DNA of 57,880 bases, from contig PGYU01000016.1 of the NCBI GenBank assembly GCA_002839825.1, positions 1 through 57,880 on the forward strand, in the 5' to 3' direction. A program made the translations under genes and the position numbers. Within the stretch, counting starts at the first letter, position 1. The number at the start of each line of letters is the position of its first letter. Origin of the DNA: Ignavibacteriae bacterium HGW-Ignavibacteriae-1 (GTDB taxonomy: Bacteria; Bacteroidota; Ignavibacteria; Kapaibacteriales; UBA2268). The notes beneath the pieces were generated by a model. That model was not told where the DNA came from. It made no database searches and worked only from the letters and a program-made list of their open reading frames with translations. Of this stretch, positions 52,685 to 57,880 are shown piece after piece.

Positions 52685-54187
52685 ATGTCAGAAAATAGTA
52701 CAAAAAAGAAAGTCATAATAATTGGCGCCGGTTTGGGAGGTATTTCTGCAGCTATTATGTTGAAAATTAATGGCTATGATGTAGAAATATTTGAAAAAAA
52801 TGAAAAAATCGGTGGGAAACTCAACACAATAAAAGAGAATGGTTATACATTCGATTTGGGTCCTTCGATTCTTACTCTACCGCAATATTTCAAAGTATTG
52901 TTTGAAGCTTCCGGCAGAGATATGAGTGATTACATTCCCATCCAAGAAGTCAGACCACACTGGAGAAATTTCTTCGAAGACGGCACAGTAATAGACTTAG
53001 ACCCCGATATGAAAGTAATGAAAAAAGAGCTGGATAAACTCGGTCCTGATGCATACTCAGACTTCCGAAAGTTTATGGAATATTCGGAAAAACAATACGA
53101 TATTCTCGCTCCCGGTTATTTCGATAGCGGACTCGATTCAACTTTCGACTTCATGAAATTCTACGATTTTTCGGCAGTTTTCAAGATTGATTTTTTCAGA
53201 ACGATGCATGGCAGAATCGCCAAAATAATTAAAAACCCATATTTAATTGATATTTTTGATTATTTTATTAAATATGTCGGATCATCTGCGTATAATGCGC
53301 CGGGATTTATGAACTTAATGCCAACAATTCAGTTCAGATATGGCTTGTGGTATGTGCCCGGAGGAATGTACAACATAGCATTGGGCTTCAAAAAATATAT
53401 GGATGAGCTTGGAATTAAAGTTCATTTCAATTCTGAGGTTACCAAAATAATTGCGGAGGAAAACAAGGTAAACGCCATCGAGGTGAACGGCAAAACGCAT
53501 TATGCAGATATTATCGTTTCAAATATGGAAGTCATTCCCGCGTATAAAGATTTGTTAAATGAAGATGATAAATTTCTTGGTAAAATGGAGAAATTTGAGC
53601 CGTCTTGCTCAGGGCTTGTGCTGGACATAGGTCTCGATATTCAATATCCGCAACTTGCTCATCATAATTTCTTGTATTCACAGCACCAAAAAGAGCATTT
53701 TGATTTAGTATTTAACAAAAAAATGATGCCTACAGACCCAACAATTTATTTGGTGGATAGTTCGAAATCCGACCCAAGCGTGGCTCCGCCGAATTGTTCG
53801 GGATTGAAAATACTTCCGCATATTCCATATATCAACGAAGAAAATCCTTATACGATGGACGATTATATTAAATTAAAAGATACAATTCTTATTAAACTCG
53901 AACGAATGGGACTGACAGACCTTCGTAAACATATAGTTTATGAGCATTTACTTACTCCAATTGATATTGAAAAAATGTATAAATCAAACAAAGGATCAAT
54001 TTACGGAGTAGTTTCAGATTTCAAAAAGAATTTCGCTTTTAAATTACCTAAAAAAAGCAAAAAATATAAAAATCTTTACTTTACAGGCGGCACAGTAAAT
54101 CCCGGAGCCGGGATGCCAATGGTTTTACTTTGTGGGCAAAACGTTTGCAAAGCAATTATCGAGGATGATAAGAAGAATGGAAATTAA
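52685..54187 (+). CDS. crtP: Carotenoid terminal oxidase, CrtP/CrtNb-like
   Basis: A 500-residue FAD protein very similar to S. aureus CrtP (497), which oxidises the terminal methyl group to an aldehyde. Shared segments: IIIGAGLGGISAAIML (GAGLGG at residues 14-19), FDLGPSILTLPQYF, IKYVGSSAYNAPGFM, GLWYVPGGMYNIA, ISNMEVIPAYK-like (VSNMEVIPAYKDLL), YPQLAHHNFLYS, DPTIYLVDSSKSDPS, LPHIPYI, GLTDLRKHIVYEHLLTP and GTVNPGAGMPMVLLCG. These are clearly CrtP-type rather than desaturase-type. The downstream glycosyltransferase gene overlaps by 11 bases. Confidence 0.93.
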   Translation: MSENSTKKKVIIIGAGLGGISAAIMLKINGYDVEIFEKNEKIGGKLNTIKENGYTFDLGPSILTLPQYFKVLFEASGRDMSDYIPIQEVRPHWRNFFEDGTVIDLDPDMKVMKKELDKLGPDAYSDFRKFMEYSEKQYDILAPGYFDSGLDSTFDFMKFYDFSAVFKIDFFRTMHGRIAKIIKNPYLIDIFDYFIKYVGSSAYNAPGFMNLMPTIQFRYGLWYVPGGMYNIALGFKKYMDELGIKVHFNSEVTKIIAEENKVNAIEVNGKTHYADIIVSNMEVIPAYKDLLNEDDKFLGKMEKFEPSCSGLVLDIGLDIQYPQLAHHNFLYSQHQKEHFDLVFNKKMMPTDPTIYLVDSSKSDPSVAPPNCSGLKILPHIPYINEENPYTMDDYIKLKDTILIKLERMGLTDLRKHIVYEHLLTPIDIEKMYKSNKGSIYGVVSDFKKNFAFKLPKKSKKYKNLYFTGGTVNPGAGMPMVLLCGQNVCKAIIEDDKKNGN

Positions 54188-55301
54188 TAATATAATTTTG
54201 CTCGCAATAGCAATTCCATCATTTCTTTGCGGATTCTACTTTCTTTACAGAATCAAGCTTTGCAGAGATTATAATTTGAATTCTTCTAATCAAAAAATTG
54301 CAATTATTATTCCTGCAAGAAATGAAGAACATAATATCGGGAATTTATTAAGCTCAATCAAACAACAAACTTATAAGGTTGACGAAGTGATAGTGGTAAA
54401 TGACAGCTCGACCGACAGTACGAAAGAAGTTGCGGAAAGTCTGGGGGCAATTGTGTTGGAGTCCGCCCAATTACCCGAAGGATGGAAAGGTAAGCCCTGG
54501 GCTTGCTGGCAAGGAGCGCAATTTTCTTCCAGCGATGTTTTTATATTTCTTGATGCCGATACAATTATCGAACCCGCCAGATTGAAAAACATCGTTGATT
54601 CATATTTATTCGAGCTGCAAGAATCCGAAAAATCGAATGGTGTTGTGATGTCAATTGCACCATTCCACAAAATCGAAAAACTTTACGAGGAATTATCTGC
54701 AATATTTAATATTATAATGGTTGGCTCAATGAATGCATTTACACCATTCAAAAGCAATCAACCAACCGGATTGTACGGGCAATCGCTCATTGTCAGCAAA
54801 AAGAATTATTTTGAAATTGAAGGACACTCCTCAGTCAAAAATAAAATCCTCGAGAATGTTTTTATGGCTCAGAAATTCCAAGAAAAGGGCACCCGATTAG
54901 TGTGCTTGGGTGGCAAAGGCTCACTATCGTTCAGAATGTATCCCGACGGTTTCAGAGCATTGATTGACGGATGGACAAAAGCTTTTGCCTCGGGTGCAGG
55001 TCAAGCTTCGTTATCTGCGTTATTGACAAGCATATTATGGATTTCAGCCGGATTTATAATAAGCATCGCACTGCTCTTCAACTTATTTGTAGGCGATTCA
55101 GTCATTTTGTGGCTCATTTTATACGTGGCATATTCACTGCAAACTTATTGGATGCTTCGACGTTTGGGGAGCTTTAGTTTCCTCACTGCATTGCTTTTTC
55201 CGGTAAATTTGGTCTTTTACGTAATTGTTTTTTCACGCTCATTGTATTATCTGATTTCCAAAAAATCAATTAATTGGAAATCGCGAAATGTAAATTCATG
55301 A
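54177..55301 (+). CDS. crtQ: Carotenoid glycosyltransferase, CrtQ-like (GT2)
   Basis: A 374-residue family 2 glycosyltransferase. An N-terminal membrane helix (residues about 5-25) precedes AIIIPARNEEHNIGNLLSSI, VIVVNDSSTDST, the nucleotide-sugar DxD-like motif FLDADT (Asp126, Asp128) and FRMYPDGFRALIDGWTKAFA with GAGQ. Two or three helices follow near the C-terminus. In S. aureus CrtQ esterifies glucose to diaponeurosporenoate; the same operon position and motifs support that here. The start at 54177 (MEINNIILLAIAIPS, preceded by AAGAAG) is preferred over in-frame ATGs at 54132 and 54165. It overlaps crtP by 11 bases. Confidence 0.88.
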   Translation: MEINNIILLAIAIPSFLCGFYFLYRIKLCRDYNLNSSNQKIAIIIPARNEEHNIGNLLSSIKQQTYKVDEVIVVNDSSTDSTKEVAESLGAIVLESAQLPEGWKGKPWACWQGAQFSSSDVFIFLDADTIIEPARLKNIVDSYLFELQESEKSNGVVMSIAPFHKIEKLYEELSAIFNIIMVGSMNAFTPFKSNQPTGLYGQSLIVSKKNYFEIEGHSSVKNKILENVFMAQKFQEKGTRLVCLGGKGSLSFRMYPDGFRALIDGWTKAFASGAGQASLSALLTSILWISAGFIISIALLFNLFVGDSVILWLILYVAYSLQTYWMLRRLGSFSFLTALLFPVNLVFYVIVFSRSLYYLISKKSINWKSRNVNS

Positions 55302-55311
55302 TGGAAATAAA

Positions 55312-55794
55312 ATGCTAATAGAATTGCCAATTGTTTGGACGATAATAATTAATATAGTTTTGTGGTTTATTATTCACATGTCCTTTGCGTATATTATCAC
55401 AATTTTGCCCGCTTCATCTATAAATACTAAGCTTTGGATATACAAAAAGCGAGATTGGGAGCAAAATGGCAAAATTTACGAAATCTTTTTCAATATAAAA
55501 AGTTGGAAAGGTTTGCTTCCGGACGGTGCCGCTTTGTTCAAAAAAGGATTCAGAAAAAAAAGCATGGCAACCAAAGACAGAGACTACATGAAACTTTTCA
55601 TGATTGAAACCTGTAGGGGAGAGTTTGTTCATTGGCTTGTAATTCTATTTTCGCCAATATTTTTCATATGGAATCCCTTGTGGGCGGGCTGCGTCATGAT
55701 TGTTTACGCACACATCGCAAATTTGCCCTGCATCTTAGCCCAAAGATACAACAGAATTAGATTCGCAAGAATCCTTGCAGATAGTAATAATTAA
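55312..55794 (+). CDS. crtO: Glycosyl-carotenoid acyltransferase, CrtO-like
   Basis: A 160-residue membrane protein matching S. aureus CrtO (165), which adds a fatty acyl chain to the glucosyl group as the last step of staphyloxanthin synthesis. Shared landmarks in order: KIYEIFFNIKSWKGLLPDG, IETCRGEFVHWLVIL and YAHIANLPCILAQRYNRIR. Membrane segments lie at residues about 8-30 and 108-145. Last gene of the operon, 10 bases after crtQ. A family A repeat begins 10 bases after its stop. Confidence 0.9.
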   Translation: MLIELPIVWTIIINIVLWFIIHMSFAYIITILPASSINTKLWIYKKRDWEQNGKIYEIFFNIKSWKGLLPDGAALFKKGFRKKSMATKDRDYMKLFMIETCRGEFVHWLVILFSPIFFIWNPLWAGCVMIVYAHIANLPCILAQRYNRIRFARILADSNN

Positions 55795-55804
55795 GCAATA
55801 TAGC

Positions 55805-55885
55805 AATTCATCCGATGACTCCCTCAGATGAGTCACAGCTTTAATCAAACCAATTCATCTGATAGGACAAGTCATCGGATGAATT
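55805..55885. repeat. Inverted-repeat element family A
   Basis: 16-bp arms AATTCATCCGATGACT (55805-55820) and AGTCATCGGATGAATT (55870-55885). The right edge supplies the stop codon of the minus-strand gene ending at 55884. Confidence 0.88.
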
Positions 55886-56456
55886 AATTAAAAACCACGA
55901 CAACACCAATCCGGTTGTAGCCGACAACACCAATCCGGTTGTAGCCGATATAAAAATCATAGTCAAGACTTGATATAAACGAATTTTTATTATTATATGC
56001 TTTAATCGCTTTGTGAAACTGATTATTACTGCTGATTAATAGCACTCCTCCCACCAAATCAAGCGTCAAAGCCAAAACGGCTCTAATATTGAATTTGGTT
56101 GCATCATAACCATAGCTTTGATTTTCAAAGGGAGAGTGACCACCGCTTTTGCCTATCACCAAACCCCTATAAATTGTATAAGCTGTTAATAACGCTCCTG
56201 TTGTAAGAATTATATTGCTCCATGTTTTATTTTTGGTGGAGGATTTCATCAGTGCCTGACTATTTGAGTTGCGAGCAAGAATGTCCCTGATGTCATCTTT
56301 ATACTGCTTTGTGTCGCCCAAGTAATAGCTGTTATTCCAAAACGAGTAATCAACTCTGATTGTATCGGTAGCATTTTGCGCCAACGTTTGCCCTGCCGCA
56401 AGAAATGAAATCAATATTGTGATTGCAAGAGTGAACTGTTTGAATACTTTTGTCAT
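55884..56456 (-). CDS. Exported or membrane protein, unknown, paralogue of the gene at 57460
   Basis: A 190-residue protein with a signal peptide (to about residue 26, AAGQTLAQ), a SYYLGDTKQYKDDIRDILARN segment, two membrane helices (about 75-95, LTTGALLTAYTIYRGLVI; about 128-145, LALTLDLVGGVLLI) and a C-terminal SLDYDFYIGYNRIGVV tail. GYNRIGVV is present twice because of a 24-bp tandem duplication. It is similar along its length to the partial gene at 57460-57880. I do not recognise the family. Its ATG overlaps the Imm8 stop by four bases, so it is coupled to the immunity genes. The stop codon lies at the edge of a repeat element. Confidence 0.75.
   Translation of the reverse strand: MTKVFKQFTLAITILISFLAAGQTLAQNATDTIRVDYSFWNNSYYLGDTKQYKDDIRDILARNSNSQALMKSSTKNKTWSNIILTTGALLTAYTIYRGLVIGKSGGHSPFENQSYGYDATKFNIRAVLALTLDLVGGVLLISSNNQFHKAIKAYNNKNSFISSLDYDFYIGYNRIGVVGYNRIGVVVVFN
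55900..55947. repeat. 24-bp exact tandem duplication in the 3' end of a gene
   Basis: ACAACACCAATCCGGTTGTA plus GCCG occurs twice in a row, in frame (eight codons). The paralogue at 57460 has a single copy. Confidence 0.93.
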
Positions 56457-56818
56457 ATTTGCTCCTTATAGTCTTCAAATTCCCATCTACCTATCCTGCC
56501 AATTTTTGATCCTATTTCGTCCCAAGTATCTCCTCTTGTAGTTTCAACAAGGGTTTTTAATTTAGAAAAAATGCGTTGATAGTTGTATTCAAATACAATT
56601 AAATAATGTCTTCCAATAATAATATCAGAATCATCGTGATTAGAAATTAACCACTTTGGAGTACAAATAGTAATATCGAAGCTTTCTTCGCCTCCCAATT
56701 TCGCTTCTCCTACTATTAATCTAGCTAAAATACAAAAATTATCGTTAGTAACAGGAATATAGTCGGATAGGGGAATTCCAATATCTGAGCTATAAAAGTT
56801 TTTTAAAATAGATTTCAT
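56453..56818 (-). CDS. Immunity protein 8 (Imm8) family
   Basis: A 121-residue cytoplasmic protein with the Imm8 pattern: MKSILKNFYSSDI, GEESFDITICTPKWL, IGRHYLIVFEYNYQRIF, GDTWDEIGSKIGRIGRWEFEDY. Imm8 members neutralise polymorphic toxins delivered between cells. No toxin gene is visible in the window, so this may be an orphan immunity gene or belong to a toxin beyond 57880. One base after the stop of the 111-residue gene and overlapping the next gene by four bases. Confidence 0.82.
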   Translation of the reverse strand: MKSILKNFYSSDIGIPLSDYIPVTNDNFCILARLIVGEAKLGGEESFDITICTPKWLISNHDDSDIIIGRHYLIVFEYNYQRIFSKLKTLVETTRGDTWDEIGSKIGRIGRWEFEDYKEQI

Positions 56819-56819
56819 G

Positions 56820-57155
56820 TTATTTGTTAATTAAAGTGATAATTTGATTTAATCGGTCTTTCGTTATTTCTCCATTTATTTCAGGATTAGCTAATTCAAA
56901 CACAGCTTCTTGCATTACTTCATTTTCAAACTCTAAATCATCTCTACATTCAATAGCATTAGCCCAATTTGATAAAGTTTCAAAATCAATTTCATTCTTG
57001 ATACTTCTATTCAAAATATTAGAGAAATCCTCTTTACTGATTTTAAACAATGGCTCTTCAATATCCCAAGGGTACTCAGATAGCTCTTTTCGTAACATTT
57101 CAATATCACCTTGAATGAGAGCCAATTCCTTTATAATTTCTATTCTACTTCTCAT
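56820..57155 (-). CDS. Small helical protein, probably immunity-associated
   Basis: A 111-residue protein with a coiled-coil-like N-terminus (IIKELALIQGDIEMLRKELS), then LFKISKEDFSNILN, FETLSNWANAIECRDDLEFE and an ending FELANPEINGEITKDRLNQI. The NWANAIECRDD and ELANPEINGE segments resemble small proteins I associate with immunity clusters, but I cannot name the family. One base separates it from Imm8, so the two are co-translated. Cytoplasmic, no cysteine motif beyond one Cys. Confidence 0.65.
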   Translation of the reverse strand: MRSRIEIIKELALIQGDIEMLRKELSEYPWDIEEPLFKISKEDFSNILNRSIKNEIDFETLSNWANAIECRDDLEFENEVMQEAVFELANPEINGEITKDRLNQIITLINK

Positions 57156-57459
57156 AACTAAATTTGCTTACTAGGTTCATCATCAATCGAGTGTTCTAAT
57201 TCTCTTTCCATTTTTATACCTCATACACACTTAAAATAATCTTTGAATTCACTTTTCTATTTTACGAAACTACGAAAAAAATTTGGAAATTGATTTTTAT
57301 GATTACATATTTTGTCTTTGTATGCTTCTTCATCATATTAATCACTCTAATCATATAAATCATAGTTCAGACAAAATAGCAATTCATCCGATGACTCCCA
57401 CAGATTTGTCACAGTATTTATCAAACCAATTCCTCTGAATAATCCAGTCATCGGATGAA
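57156..57459. other. Intergenic region with repeats only
   Basis: Contains a truncated family B element and a family A element, described separately. A 17-codon minus-strand frame (57211-57158, MERELEHSIDDEPSKQI) lies directly before the immunity genes but has no upstream extension, so it is not called as a gene. Confidence 0.6.
57290..57372. repeat. Family B element lacking its left end
   Basis: Core TTTTGTCTTTGTATGCTTCTT matches that of 42283-42392, and the right end AATCATAGTTCAGAC is at 57358-57372. The GTCTGAAC left end is missing. Confidence 0.78.
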
Positions 57460-57461
57460 TT
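57381..57461. repeat. Inverted-repeat element family A
   Basis: 16-bp arms at 57381-57396 and 57446-57461. As at 55805-55885, its right edge TTAATTAAAAACCAC forms the stop of the adjoining minus-strand gene. Confidence 0.88.
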
Positions 57462-57880
57462 AATTAAAAACCACAACAACACCAATCCGGTTGTAGCCGA
57501 TGTAAAAATTATAGTCAAGATTTGACGAAAGCGAATTCTTATTATACTCTTTAATTGCTCTGTTAAACTTTTTATTACTGTCGAGTAATTGAATAATTGC
57601 CGCCAAATCAACCACTATTGCTAAAGCGGCAATTATCACCGAAGTTGAATTATCATTACTACTGTACATTCCTGAGTAATATGGATTAGTTACTTTATCG
57701 GTATAATAGTTCCAAATTGAATAAAGAGCTGCGCCGGTCAATAATGTTCCCGCAGATAGCGTAATATAGCCCCATGTCTTATTAGTGGAGTAGGATTTCA
57801 CTAACTTTTGCGAACTTGGATTTGCATAAAGAATATCCCTTATTTCACTTTTCGAGTGCTCCATGTCGCCCAAGTAATAG
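57460..57880 (-). CDS. Membrane protein, unknown, paralogue of 55884-56456 (5' end outside window)
   Basis: Open to the window edge; the visible 140 residues begin YYLGD, matching SYYLGDTKQ of the paralogue, so the start lies beyond 57880 and the ATG at 57873 is internal. IRDILYANPSSQKLVKS, two membrane helices (LSAGTLLTGAALYSIW; VIIAALAIVVDLAAIIQLL) and SNLDYNFYIGYNRIGVVVVF at the end follow the same order as in the other copy. Only one GYNRIGVV unit is present. Function unknown. Confidence 0.72.
   Translation of the reverse strand, partial: YYLGDMEHSKSEIRDILYANPSSQKLVKSYSTNKTWGYITLSAGTLLTGAALYSIWNYYTDKVTNPYYSGMYSSNDNSTSVIIAALAIVVDLAAIIQLLDSNKKFNRAIKEYNKNSLSSNLDYNFYIGYNRIGVVVVFN

Noticed and set aside
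57158-57211. 17-codon minus-strand frame before the immunity genes, considered as the remnant of a toxin C-terminus
   Set aside because: Too short to assign, with a stop just upstream in frame and no toxin motif.

Overview
The window looks like a stretch of AT-rich chromosome from a Gram-negative member of the Bacteroidota/Chlorobiota group (Ignavibacteria or Kapabacteria-like). The evidence is that several secreted proteins end in type IX secretion (T9SS) sorting domains, several genes carry the Bacteroidota-type -7 element TAnnTTTG, there is outer-membrane machinery (TonB receptor, O-antigen ligase, Wzz), and lipoproteins and cell-wall genes are typical of that group. The exact lineage is an inference. 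No rRNA, tRNA, integrase, transposase or CRISPR array was seen.

Layout. 1-2359 (+): 3' part of fumarase (fumC) and murB. 2328-14547 (-): a multipass membrane protein coupled to a large secreted subtilase, a cysteine-repeat lipoprotein, then PBP2, O-antigen ligase and a Wzz-type chain-length protein. 14601-24743 (-): an exported TldD-like pair (one copy lacking all metal ligands), a BatA/vWA protein, a GNAT protein, a DUF985 cupin and an S9 peptidase. 24887-31591 (+): a cobalamin-riboswitch operon with a duplicated beta-propeller carrying a T9SS tail, a BtuB-like receptor, a second T9SS protein and a BtuG-like lipoprotein, the last three translationally coupled. 31559-38685: M50 protease, uvrB, acetoacetyl-CoA synthetase and a TPR histidine kinase. 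39066-42260 (+): a small, apparently highly expressed acidic protein with its own terminator, then hpd, a HSDR_N-type nuclease-like gene and hmgA (tyrosine/homogentisate catabolism). 

42261-49190 is an accessory region. It holds three T9SS cargo proteins, one a seven-haem-motif cytochrome c, a decayed T9SS tail, and a dense collection of palindromic repeat families. In two genes the palindromes sit in frame inside the sorting domain, and the decayed third copy carries different palindromes at the same two positions. 

49219-55794 (+) is a compact operon with the staphyloxanthin-pathway complement crtN-aldH-crtP-crtQ-crtO, preceded by a DUF2141 protein. The squalene/phytoene-synthase-like first enzyme (crtM) is absent. 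55805-57880 (-) holds a small immunity-type cluster (Imm8 and an unrecognised partner) between two paralogous membrane proteins, each ending inside a copy of the same ~80-bp inverted-repeat element.

Metabolic logic. Hpd and HmgA feed a route that ends in fumarate plus acetoacetate. A fumarase and an acetoacetyl-CoA synthetase that could use these products are in the window, though not in the same operon. Much of the rest concerns the envelope: peptidoglycan (murB, PBP2), surface polysaccharide, B12 capture, T9SS cargo and a membrane carotenoid.
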